A stretch of 64,000 nucleotides of DNA from Thereva unica (taxonomy: Eukaryota; Arthropoda; Insecta; Diptera; Therevidae), in the NCBI GenBank assembly GCA_949987705.1, contig OX465284.1, positions 66,449,470 through 66,513,469 on the forward strand, read 5' to 3'. How positions within the stretch are numbered: position 1 is the first letter of the stretch; each line of letters opens with the position of its first letter. The notes beneath the pieces are model-generated. The model searched no databases. It saw nothing but the letters and a program-made list of their open reading frames with translations, and was not told the DNA's origin. Both the position numbers and the translations under genes were made by a program. Below, in pieces: positions 1 to 10,083 of this stretch.

Positions 1-220
1 AAATTCCACTCTACCGAGCATATTATACCTGCTCCTGTGCATGCGTTAAAAATTCCAATTCACTCGGGCACTCTTTGCGTTGTCCTGGGTAGATGCGACG
101 AGTTTTACGACAACGCATGCTCTAGCTCGTGGACAGGTAGCCGGCTCAGGACCCCTGTTACCCGAGGGATCATAAATCTTAAAAAAGGAAGATGTGCAAT
201 TCGAGTGCTACCGTACATTC
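1..220. repeat. Dispersed repeat, left-end copy
   Basis: This stretch matches 63210-63400 in the same orientation, sharing the phrases CCTGCTCCTG, GTAGATGCGAC and ACGACAACGCATGCTCTAGC with scattered substitutions. A second shared block lies near 1100-1150, matching the area around 63405-63455. The short ORF here has no recognisable domain. I infer an old interspersed repeat with an internal deletion in the right copy; its class is unknown. Confidence 0.6.
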
Positions 221-1160
221 ATACCATTCTCAGGCAATCATCATGCAGTCTTGTAAAACTTAAGCTTCGTGGCGGTTTTTTAGATTTGTTGCTTGCAGCA
301 TTTTCCAGATCTTTTTCGATCAGTATCATAAACATAGAATGAGCTGTTTTTCCTTAAGCTGATCTCTGCTAATGACCCTGGTGCGGTAACCCTTTTATCT
401 GCACGTGCTTTGGCCAATATGAGATGAATGGAGAAAGTCATGCCAGTGCCTCCCTGTGGGCCTTAAAAATTCACCCGTATTGACACTTTTGATGACGCGT
501 TTGTTCATTGTTTAACTTTGGTTTATTGCGTTCCATATATTCTCGGTTTAAATTATCTTCAGACCCTATCATCTATAATTTGTGGAATGGGAAACCATAA
601 TGATCCCTAGTATTTCCATTAATTGAAAGATCTCACAGTGACAGCATTTCATTTGCGTCGACTGTAAAATTATATCCTTTTTTCCAATAAACAAATTTTA
701 AGGGATATTACAGTGTATAATATTATATGTGAGTCTCTGTGATTCATTGAAATTTGTTAACCGTTCTAATAAGTATTATGTCTCGGTTATCATATGGTTG
801 ATTTACCAATAGCACAGTCGGTTCTTTGTGTGCTGTTGCAGGTTGTCGGTCTGTATTTCGTAATTTGATTCCAATTGTTGACCTCAAAGAGCTATCCATT
901 GGTGTCTAAGTACATATCGGACTTTAGGCAACCCTAACCATGCAAATTCTACTGAAAAGAAAAAGGCTTCATATAGTACGTCAATTTTGGCGAACCTAAA
1001 TATTTAGTTAGAGCTCTTTGAGGCCTAGAATTGGAATGATAAAAAATGTCTTCACTCGTTTTCTTTCTACTATGGGTTCAAGTTTTCGATCTAATCGGGG
1101 GACTGTTTACCTCTTATCGTAACAGAGGAACTTTTCGCTAGTGCTTCATTTGATACCCAG
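221..1160. other. Non-coding stretch, no gene seen
   Basis: AT-rich sequence without a convincing ORF, splice-linked exon or terminal repeats. Part of it near 1095-1150 resembles 63405-63470 and probably belongs to the same old repeat as 1-220. Confidence 0.4.
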
Positions 1161-1440
1161 ATCGAGTGGGTTGTAAGGAAAAACGCCATTTTGAATGATG
1201 CCTCCTAGCTAATTGTATTCTACTTGTCATACTCTTTAATTTGATACATATGTCGGGGAGCTCAATTGCCAAATTCGGCCGCCATCGTGGAACCGCCATC
1301 TTGATTTTTTATACAAAATGGCCAGATTGCATTGTTACACGAACTATACATATGTTATGTCAAAATCAAGTTGTAAGATTTGATCACATACATACATACA
1401 TACAGATGAAGCTAGTAAAATGCGTATACAAATAACCTAA
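1161..1440. repeat. Repeat family G, diverged copy
   Basis: The phrases GGAACCGCCATCTTGAT and AAAATGGCCAGATTGCAT, plus a TTTGATAC(C)CA segment, are shared with 39885-40080, 40747-41010 and 41011-41266. A short (CATA)n run follows near 1388. No coding capacity is recognised. Confidence 0.6.
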
Positions 1441-1604
1441 AACATGCAATCGGATTAGCCGTTTCCGAGATTAGCGTGGCCGAACAGACAAAAAATTTAA
1501 TAATACTTGATTTTGTTTTAATTACATGCAAATAACCATATGATCTTAGAAAAACACAATTATTTTGAAATCACAGACAGACACTTCAATTATATTTATA
1601 TAGA

Positions 1605-1755
1605 TTTAGGTATGGGCGACCGAATTGAAACCTCTTGTACTAATTTTGTTTTCTTTAGGGGACATTTTTTACTAGGCAATATGGAAGCATTTTAGTTTCG
1701 GAAAACAGTCGAGTAAAAAGCATTTGAGTATTGTAAGAGAATAGGGCCCCAGATT
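1605..1755 (+). mobile_element. MITE family E, right-end fragment
   Basis: Matches the right half of the complete family E element at 20547-20852: a GAAACCTCTTG segment, a GGAAGCATTTTAGTTTCGG segment and the terminal GAATAGGGCCCCAG. The left half is missing or too diverged to see. Confidence 0.6.
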
Positions 1756-2394
1756 TTAGGAATACCTTTGCTGTAGAACTGACAAGGTTTAGAATGTTAG
1801 TAGGAAAAGCCAGCAAGCCTTCGCTGATTTTGCTCGATGTTATCTATGGGGAATCAAATTAAAGATCATTTTTTTGTTAATTAACCTGAATATACAATCG
1901 AACTATTTTTTTCTTACATTTCAGATTGATAATGTTATGAGACATGCTACTCAGAGGATGAGAGTCCTGTATTTGATAAAGGAAGTCAGAATATTAAATA
2001 ATTAAAATAGTTTATGTTACTCCTAACGTTGTTAGCATCTTGATCTGCCCCGTGGTGGTTACTTTGCAAATATTAGGTACTGTTCTACTGGTTATAACTT
2101 CTTCTTTAGAAACGAAATTAGGCATTTGCTACAAGCTCATTTCACTTCCAAATCCTGCGATTTAAGTAACTCTACCAAAACTTAACATTGTTATGTGAGA
2201 CTAGCTCCTGATAAAAAAGTGAAACCTTTTATACTGGCAAGTATTTGATCTGAAGTAGTATAATATCAAACTACAAGTTCTAGTCGAAGAGTCGAAAGTC
2301 GGTTTTACTTCCCCTGTCAATACTACAGCCTTGGAACGCTGACTTCGGTGATCGAACATGAGTTGTCTTCCTGGCGTACTTACAGGTGTAGTAC
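1756..2394. other. Non-coding stretch, no gene seen
   Basis: AT-rich sequence between a MITE relic and the fold-back element. No ORF, splice-supported exon or repeat pair is recognised. Confidence 0.4.
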
Positions 2395-4490
2395 AGGAAA
2401 AATAGTAAAAATAGCGGAAATGATTGGGTACAGGCTGAAAATTGGCACGGAGCTTCCTCTTAGGGTTCTTAATAAGGGGTTATAAAGTCTACCGATTTTC
2501 TACCCCGGGAACCTTTCTTTTTAGGGGGTTTTAGGGTCAAAATATCTGTTTTTTGCAAATGCATCTGAAACCGTAAGTCCTATCATAAAAAAATGTTTAC
2601 AAAGTTTGTAGCTCATACGATTTTCTACAAAAAATGTTATTATACATTTTCCCGTACGTATTGCCATTCATGAGATATCACCGTTTTAAAGATTTAAAAT
2701 ATTCATATGAACTCATTCACGACTTGTATAGGTTTTCCGACGTTCAAGTTGGACTACTTTTCTAATTTTTTTAGGGGTCATTCCTGGATGTATTTGGAGG
2801 AAAAATGTGTTCTAGATAGGGGGCTAACCACTAAGATACAGGGTGTTCGCGAAAAAACAATGTCTTTTTTTGTCATTTATTTAGAGTTGAATAACTCCTA
2901 GACCAATTATCGTAAACCAATATACTTAGACTCATCGTTTAGGTCAAAGTGTATTCTTTTATTTGATATAAAGATCAGGAACTTGAGTTGCTCCGTTTAG
3001 AAGATATGTAGGTTCAAAGCATGAGCGAAATGTTTAAAAGCCTAATGATATTTTTTATTCAATTTAAAGTATATTTTCTGTTTTTTTTTACCAAATGGTC
3101 CAAATTGGAACAATAATACAAAATTACATCTAAATTATGTCAGATAGTAGACAAAACATGATCAACAAAAAACACAAGGTCGATTGTACTTTAAATTGAA
3201 TAAAAAATATCATTAGGCTTTTAAACATTTCGCTCATGCTTTGAACCTACATATCTTCTAAACGGAGAAACTCAAGTTCCTGATCTTTATATCAAATAAA
3301 AGAATACACTTTGACCTAAACGATGAGTCTAAGTATATTCTGCCCCCATAAGTAAAAGTGCCGTATCTACAAAAAATTGAAAATTGGGTTTTTGATTTAT
3401 TTGGAATAAGTATTTTATTTCCTATCATTTACTAAAAAAAAAAAATTCGTTATGTACCGTTATCACGCAAATATTATATCAAAAAACGCCGTATCTACAC
3501 TAATTTGTTCCTGCAGAAAGAGCAAAAAAGCGGTATCTGCAAAAATCAAAACAAAAGTGCGGCATCTACATGCAGTTGCCGCGTTTTCGCTAAGTTAATG
3601 TAGATGCCGCTTTCTTGCATTTTGTTACATTGACTCTTTTCATAGAAAGCTTAATTGTGAAATTCGCTTCAGATACGGCAGATACGGCATTTTTCCTTAT
3701 GGGCGCAAAGTTTTGTTTGACTTAGTCATAAGCAAAAGTGCAGTATCTATATTTTTCCTCCATAATTCCGTAAATTTATAAATAAAATGCAAAACGTATT
3801 TTTTTCTATATTCAAGATGATTAAATCTATAATTTAAAATAAAAACATCATATTTGTCGTATTTTGTAACACCGAAATACTAATTATATATGTTTTGCCA
3901 TTTATCTCAAAATTGTTCAATCTGTAGATACGGCACTTTTGCTTATGAGGGCAGTATTGGTTTACGATAATTGGTCTAGGAGTTATTCAACTCTAAATAA
4001 ATGTCAAAAAAAGACATTGTTTTTTCGCGAACACCGTGTATCTTAGTGGTTAGCCCCCTATCTAGAACACATTTTTCCACCAAATACATCCAGGAATGAC
4101 CCCTGAAAAAATTAGAAAAGTAGTCCAACTTGAACGTCGGAAAACCTATACAAGTCGTGAATGAGTTCATATGAATATTTTAAATCTTTAAAACGGTGAT
4201 ATCTCATGAATGGCAATACGTACGGGAAAATGTATAATAACATTTTTTGTAGAAAATCGTATGAGCTACAAACTTTGTGAACATTTTTTTATGATAGGAC
4301 TTACGGTTTCAGATGCATTTGCAAAAAACAGATATTTTGACCCTAAAACCCCCTAAAAAGAAAGGTTCCCGGGGTAGAAAATCGGTAGACTTTATAACCC
4401 CTTATTAAGAACCCTAAAAGGAAGCTCTGTGCCAATTTTCAGCCTGTACCCGACCATTTCCGCTATTTCGCTTTTTCGGCTTAATTTGAC
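2395..4490. mobile_element. Large fold-back (long inverted repeat) element
   Basis: The left arm (about 2395-3073) is the reverse complement of the right arm (about 3188-3339 continuing at 3955-4490), with a loop of roughly 115 bp at 3074-3187. The arms are nearly identical; a matching 64-codon ORF occurs in both and differs at only a few residues, but it resembles no protein I know and is probably fortuitous. The right arm is interrupted by the 615-bp MITE at 3340-3954. A diverged copy of the arm lies at about 42765-42838 and 43164-43190. It could be a fold-back transposon or a duplicated inverted segment; its class is unassigned. Confidence 0.8.
3340..3954. mobile_element. 615-bp MITE with TATT target duplication
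   Basis: The ends are inverted repeats: CTGCCCCCATAAGTAAAAG on the left and, as reverse complement, CTGCCCTCATAAGCAAAAG on the right. TATT lies on both sides (3336-3339 and 3955-3958). The uninterrupted opposite arm near 2915-2935 has TATT once, so the empty site is present in the window. The interior repeats the motif GCCGTATCTAC and variants on both strands. No ORF is recognised. Confidence 0.85.
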
Positions 4491-5807
4491 TGTACTAGTG
4501 ATGATAGAGGACATGGAATTGTAAAGAGAAAATACAAAAAATATCAGAATGGGAGAAGTAATAAGGACCATAGTCCTGCCTGTAATCGAACCACGGGTGT
4601 CTTGTACTGCTAGGACTATTTCGTGTTCAGTGTCCCTATTGCATCACTGAAAATTTTGCCTAAAGAATGCTAGTCAGAGGTTCGTATGTACATTACTTCA
4701 AGCTCTTCGTTTGTTCTAATGTGTCATTCGTTTTTGTTAATCCTTATCAAATATTCTTGGCATTTTTCCTTTGAAGGTTTTGAGCTTATTTATTTTTTCC
4801 TTTCTTAATGTTTAAATTTCAGAATGGTAACACAGAACTGGAGGATTAATATTTTATAAATCCTCAGCTATCAAACAATTTCCAAACTAACCTCGTAATG
4901 ATTGATGGTTTGGTCTTAATCTTTTCTTTTCTGATACAATCATGTTCTTTTTCTTGCAATTTACATTAAACTTGGATGATCTTTCTACAATTTTCTTTGC
5001 GCTTTGCATAACGATGTCATCGTCTGTTAACCTGAGTTGAAAATCACGCAATTATCACGTTTGTACAGTCGATGAAATATCAAAATTTTTGAATTTTTCG
5101 AGACATGTATCGCGTGTGTACAGGGGTTGTAAATTTGCTTTCCAACATCAGTGTAAAAAGCTAGTGGCTTACTTTTCACTTGCAGGTGTTTTACAGGATC
5201 TCGTGCATTTCGCTGAATTTTGAATGAAAGTGGAAATGGAAACAACTAAAAATAATCAATTTAACTTCAAATAAAATTTCCGGTCTAATTTTTCCGAATA
5301 AAAATCCACGTTTCTTACGACATTCTTAAAAGATTTTGAAAAAAAAAATTGGAGCACTTTTTTTAAATTCATCTAAGTGTTTTTGCCTTTTGAGGAACCA
5401 TTTTATCACCCAAATTCTTTTGTTTTCCTATTTATAAGTAGTACTTCTTGTTCACATAATCATGATCAACAACATGATCCTTTCATTAGCACTTGATCCC
5501 ACATTTGCGCGGATCGAACGCAAGTTTTCACGGCAAAACCGTTTCTCAAATGACGTCAATAGGTAAGTTGATCGACATGTCGCGAGGGCTGCTATACATT
5601 TCATGTCTTCTTCGTATCTTGAATTTTACCTTAAGACAAACTTGTTTTTCCCCCAGTGCGAATAATTGTTGCTCACATTCAATAATTTAAAATATTGTGA
5701 AAATCGATTTTTTTTAGAAAAGCAAGATAATTGTGAGTGATGATAAATGATGCTGCATTTTGCTTTACTTTATACATTTACTTTAATATAAATTTCTTTT
5801 GTTCCAG
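4491..5807. other. Region upstream of ACBP; first exon unresolved
   Basis: This should hold the promoter and first exon of the acyl-CoA-binding protein gene. The only strong splice donor I see is AATAG/GTAAGT near 5553. Joined to the acceptor at 5808 it does not give an open ACBP frame from the ATG at 5539, so it may be a non-coding exon or unrelated. No other coding potential is recognised. Confidence 0.4.
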
Positions 5808-6127
5808 GACTTTGAAAAATCTGCTGAAGATGTTAAAAATCTCAAAACCAGTCCGGCTGATGCCGATTTGCTAGAACTATATGCCTTATATAAACAAGCC
5901 ACCGTAGGCGATTGCAACACTGGTAACAATTAAAAAACTCGTGTCTTAATCTAATAAAATACTTCTTGCAATTCCTTTATTTTACAGACAAGCCAGGCTT
6001 TTTAGATTTCAAAGGAAAGGCCAAATGGGAAGCTTGGAATGGAAAGAAAGGCACCGCAAATGATGATGCTATGAAGGCATACGTTGATAAAGCAACGGCC
6101 TTAATAGATTCAATTGGACTAAAGTAA
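5808..6127 (+). CDS. Acyl-CoA-binding protein (ACBP/DBI), exons 2-3
   Basis: ACBP is a small cytosolic four-helix protein that binds long-chain acyl-CoA esters and buffers and carries them for lipid metabolism. Coding exons are 5808-5922 and 5988-6127, with a 65-bp GT-AG phase-1 intron; the stop is TAA at 6125-6127. The product starts in the first helix ([12 protein letters not shown]), carries the family signature around [14 protein letters not shown], then [10 protein letters not shown], and ends GLK. The visible 84 residues are almost the whole of a typical 85-90 residue family member, so only a few N-terminal residues including Met are missing; they must come from an upstream exon that I could not place. 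The gene converges on rabenosyn-5, whose stop lies 313 bp away. Strong identification. Confidence 0.9.
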
Positions 6128-6440
6128 ATTAGACCTATATTTATATAATGTGCAATCATAGTTAATAATCCGGCAGCTTTTGAAAAGCGTATTTTTTGAA
6201 AACAAATAAGTAAAGCATTTTTTATTATATTGCATTTTTAGACTTTCAAAGTCGTTTGTCACAAATTTATATATATATATTTTTTTTTTCTTGTCAATTT
6301 TAAGAATATTCACATTTAGACTTATTAAAATAAATGTGACAATAAAGGGAAGAATATATAATAAACGCACCTTTAGAATATAAATGCGCACCATTGGAAT
6401 ATAAACTATTGTTTTACTTTCTTTTTCCTTTCGGTTAATT

Positions 6441-7516
6441 TTAATTGTGTTGGCTTCTTTGGTAAAACTCATTTTGAAGTTCACGAAGGTTAACTTCTAA
6501 TGTAGCAACTTCATCGAATCTCATGGCTGCTCTAGCTTGCTTAATATAGCCCTTGACAATATTGATTTGTTCTATTAAGGGGTCATTTGAGTTGCCAGCT
6601 GATGTTTGATGACTGGTCCAATTATCTAAAGTGGTGATAGCAGACTGGAAAATAAACTTGCAATATTACACTGTCAATCACTGTGTTTCAGAAAAACTTA
6701 CCCTAGAAGCACTGGGCTCACTGTTACTGCTATTGCTAGATGCACAACTGTTTTCGTGGAGACCATATTTTTCATAAGCTTCTAAAGCTAAGCGTCTTTC
6801 TCTTTCTATTCTTTGTTCAGTTTCACGTCTTCGTTTTTCTTGAATTCGCTTTATTTCTTTTTCAACTGGTAATTGTGGAATGGATAACATTTCTTCCTTA
6901 ATAAAATGTATACATGCTAAACGAACGGATTTCTTTAAAGCTTCCTCACGACTTCCTTGCTGACACGGTAAAGATAATATTTTCTTACTTAAATAATCGA
7001 TATTCTCTGCCGTTCTACCAATTTTTTCTCGTAGTGCACTAGCATCAGCAATTGTAAATATGGAATTACCTTCGTATAAGCTATTGACAATTTTTAAATA
7101 CATTTCTATATCTGGATAAATCTCTTTCTTTAAGGCTTCTATTTCGCTATAAAATTGTATTATTGGTGGACGATATGTTCTACTGTCGTGCATTTCTTTT
7201 CTAGCTTCTAGTAATCTTAGGCAGTGTTCACATGTACGTATATTATTTAAATCTTGTTCTCTAGTTTTTCCTTCTTCAATGGTGGTATTTAAATTAACTA
7301 GGCTAACTGAAAAATTTCGTTAGTTTTTTTAAGAGAATTTTTACTTACAAAATGATAAGAGGACTTACTTGCATCTTCAAACCGTAAAAATTTGGAACAA
7401 TCGTGGCACATTATTGAACCACAAAGTCTACAGTGGTGCTGCCTTCGGGTGAGGTGAAAACTTTTTGCGCAATTGGGGCATAATTTTACTGAGGCACCAT
7501 CTAGCCAAGGAACTGT
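6441..7516 (-). CDS. Rbsn-5: Rabenosyn-5, exons 3-5 (FYVE domain to C terminus)
   Basis: Rabenosyn-5 is a Rab5 and Rab4 effector on early endosomes, binding PI3P through its FYVE finger and promoting fusion and recycling. Exon 3 (7516-7369) starts with the FYVE WxxD-type motif VPWLDG. FYVE zinc ligands fall at residues 161/164 (CPNC), 177/180 (CRLC), 185/188 (CHDC) and, in exon 4, 223/226 (CEHC); the basic patch is RRQHHCR. Exon 4 (7306-6702) continues with a long helical region containing a charged KRIQEKRRRETEQR stretch. Exon 5 (6644-6441) ends in the family's C-terminal Rab5-binding helix pair (IEQINIVKGYIK, VNLRELQNEF). All introns are GT-AG and all junctions keep frame. Exons 1-2 lie 18 kb away; the total is 466 residues, near the length of short insect orthologues and far shorter than the vertebrate form. 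Confidence 0.92.
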
Positions 7517-8098
7517 CTAAAATGTTTTAAAAAATATTGTCATTTACTAGGGTGTAAAATAATGACTCTAATTCCCATAAGCACATCACCCATTGGAAAA
7601 TGTGTTAGTGTAGTTTTCCTATTATCGTAGATCCTGAAGTTGTCGAAAAAGTGAGCGTGTGACATTCTCGAAGTCATTTATAGTGACAATTGTCACGGAA
7701 AATTTTTGGAAGATGCGACCATTTTTCAAAAGGAAAGGAGACAAAGGTTGCCCAAAAATAACACAGTACAAAGTGCGTTTTTTTTTTTGATATTTCCTAC
7801 GGAATATAATGAGCAATCACGTCCTCCTTGCCAGACATTTGGTATATTGGAAACCTTCGCCAGACACCTTTAAAATTTAGTAAATTGTAATTGAGGGTCA
7901 AATGGTGGTAACGGCCTCGGGGTGGTGCCGGTCCACCAAAGAGATAAGTTCTGAGAAAGGCCATTTACAATCTACCGCTAGCTACCGAATTTTACCTCAC
8001 CGAAATTGTTGACTTTACATCGGGTGGCCCCTGGATACTCTTGTCTATACCTAACTAATCGTATCCTTTTTCTAACTTCAAGCTAAGCGTGATACTAT
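7517..8098. other. Intronic, no element recognised
   Basis: Start of the large intron, next to the FYVE exon. No ORF with known features and no clear terminal repeats were found. Confidence 0.35.
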
Positions 8099-8637
8099 GG
8101 CCCCTGTGCTGAAAGTCGTATTTTCTGTTATATGAAGTGAAGCTAATAGACCGGTGTGTTGATAGTCGATTCTTGTATCTGCGTCGTTTATAATGTACTG
8201 GCAATCGTTTTTAGTTTTATTTTAACTTTTAGTCGGCGTGTCGTGCTTTAGTGAGAAAGATGGGGCCTTTTCGTAAACGTCAAGGCAACTGAGCAACAAC
8301 GCATCGGCAACAAAGCAACGCAAACTTCTCGCATACGTATGCAAACATTCGACATTGGCTGCGCTGTTGCATTGACTTTTGCGCAACAAACTTGAATCTT
8401 GTACGTTTCCGAACGAATGACTTTGGATCATCTGCGTTTACGAACTCGTTACATCGTTGCAAAGCATGCGTATGCGTTTACGAAAAGGCCCATGCTGTAC
8501 TGAAAGTGGTAATTTGGCTGAAACGTCGCTTTCTTCAACTAAAACAACTTGTCACGAAACACGACTTTCAGCACACCAACTAAAAAACGAGTCAACACCG
8601 ACATCACGATCTCACATCGACTTCTAGCACAGGGGCC
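8099..8637. mobile_element. 539-bp MITE with GGCCCCTGTGCT ends
   Basis: Terminal inverted repeats: GGCCCCTGTGCTGAAAGTCG on the left and, as reverse complement, GGCCCCTGTGCTAGAAGTCG on the right. A near copy of the TIR core (CGACTTTCAGCACA) also lies at 8561-8574. The target duplication is unclear. It contains the nested element at 8263-8491. Confidence 0.6.
8263..8491. mobile_element. Nested 229-bp MITE
   Basis: Perfect 17-bp inverted repeats, GGGCCTTTTCGTAAACG at 8263-8279 and its complement at 8475-8491. The interior is rich in GCATACG/GCAACG words. ATG flanks both ends and could be a 3-bp target duplication. Confidence 0.65.
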
Positions 8638-8699
8638 TAAACATTGCAACATGAAGTAAACGTCATGACGGGCTGGTAGTATAAATGGTGACAAATAAG

Positions 8700-9635
8700 C
8701 TTAGAACCTTCCACATAAAAAAAGAGTAACAGCCGGAGGAGGACGAAAGGCGAGTGTTTCCCGCCTCAAAACGAAACAAATACCGGAATGGTCCTCCAGG
8801 TTGGGGGTTAAGCGGCAGGGTAAAACCCTAAAAACCCACCCGTCACGAATCCTCAATGCAGGCTTCGGACAGAAGGGACTCAACGACAACGACCAGGGGC
8901 CGGTTCACGTAGCTCGAACGACGACAATCATTCGAAACGAATTTGAAAACGAAAAAATTTGTCTCGAAAAAAATGAGCGTTCACGTAGCTCGAAAGAAAA
9001 TTTAAGGAAACCACATTACTAAAACACGATTTTCTTTACAAAAACCGCTGTAAAATTATACAATTTATTGGCATCAACTTAATTAAATTTTTAAAAATAA
9101 TTTACATATGTAATAACTTATAAAAGTCTACTTTTAAATTGGAAAATTAATCTTAATAATACAAGTTTTCGATAACATAAGAGCTTTCGAGTCAACAAAC
9201 GAAAATTTGCAATTTTTTCGAATTACGTGAACGCATTTCGCGAATTTTCGTTGTCGAGTTACGTGAACCGGCCCCAGGAATATGAAATTCGATATAGGAA
9301 CTTGGAACGTCAGAAAGTTCAACAGGACGGGCGCTGCGTTCGCTTTTATCTTTATTAGAAAAATAGCCCATAGGGTACAGTTCTACAGGAAACCGAATGG
9401 ACTCACAGCGGCATAATGAATCTCAAACGCCATACTGTACTCTCCAGGGGCTCATCGAATGGAAGAAGACAGTTTGGAGTAGCATTCATTGTGGAACAGA
9501 AAATGAAATGACGGATTCTGGATCAGTAACTAGCAGAATATGCACACTTAGCAAAGCTACATAACAGTAGTCTTATTAACGTCTACGCGCCCAAAGACGA
9601 CAGGACCGACGAGGAGAAAGAAGAAGATGGTGATG
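8700..9635 (+). mobile_element. RTE-like LINE, 5' fragment (endonuclease start)
   Basis: Around 9285-9345 the sequence encodes the start of a LINE endonuclease (an IGTWNVRKFNRTG-like stretch). Further degraded segments around 9435-9500 (NGRRQFGVAF) and 9570-9625 (NVYAPKDDRTDEEKEE) follow the usual order of RTE-type ORF2. Frameshifts and stops make it a pseudogene. A 376-bp MITE (8898-9273) sits just upstream of the start. It ends where the minus-strand LINE family A fragment begins. Confidence 0.6.
8898..9273. mobile_element. 376-bp MITE with CCAGG target duplication
   Basis: The ends are GGCCGGTTCACGTA and its exact reverse complement. CCAGG is present on both sides (8893-8897 and 9274-9278). 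The interior is AT-rich with TTCG words and lacks a recognisable ORF. It lies in the 5' part of an RTE-like LINE. Confidence 0.8.
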
Positions 9636-10060
9636 AACCCGGCCTTTGAGCTCTTGGATGTTGTAGGAGCTCGGAAATACTGGTTGCGAGAGATTATTCC
9701 ACAGTCTAGTTGTTCTATTGATAAACGAATTGTTATCCTGTTGAGTGCGCGAACGAACAGGCTGCAAGTGGTGGGAGTGCGATGAGTGGGCTAATCTGGT
9801 GCTGCGGGCATAAGATTGCCGTGAAGGCAGAAAGCGTTTATCTCGGAGGAACAGTCGCTATGATTGTAGCGACAAAATTTTGTCAATGTTGCTACATTCC
9901 TACGGTGGCTCAGAGGGTCGGTGGAGCAAGCGGTATCGTCATCAACTAATTTAAGGGCTCTTTTTTAGACCTTATTTAACCATACCAAGGTGGTTATAGG
10001 AGCGCCCCCCCCAAAAAGGGGGTCCGTATTCGAAAAGAGGCCGAGTGTAGGATTTGATTA
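9636..10060 (-). mobile_element. LINE family A, 3' fragment (copy 1)
   Basis: Matches 10220-10640 in the same orientation. On the minus strand it encodes the C-terminal part of a reverse transcriptase (FINRTTRLWNNLSQ then SYNIQELKGRVHHHLL). It is degraded, with frameshifts, and lies next to a longer copy of the same family. Confidence 0.65.
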
Positions 10061-10083
10061 TTTGATTTTTTTTATGTGGCAGT

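Noticed and set aside
2707..2901. Matching 64-codon ORFs in both fold-back arms (also 3976-4170)
   Set aside because: Identical because the arms are inverted copies; no domain, and the diverged arm at 42.8 kb does not keep the frame.
5493..5690. 65-codon ORF upstream of ACBP as its first exon
   Set aside because: Neither its frame nor the GTAAGT donor inside it joins to the ACBP frame at 5808.
6119..6484. 121-codon minus-strand ORF between ACBP and rabenosyn-5
   Set aside because: It overlaps the real rabenosyn-5 last exon in another frame, and its composition is just AT-rich intergenic sequence.
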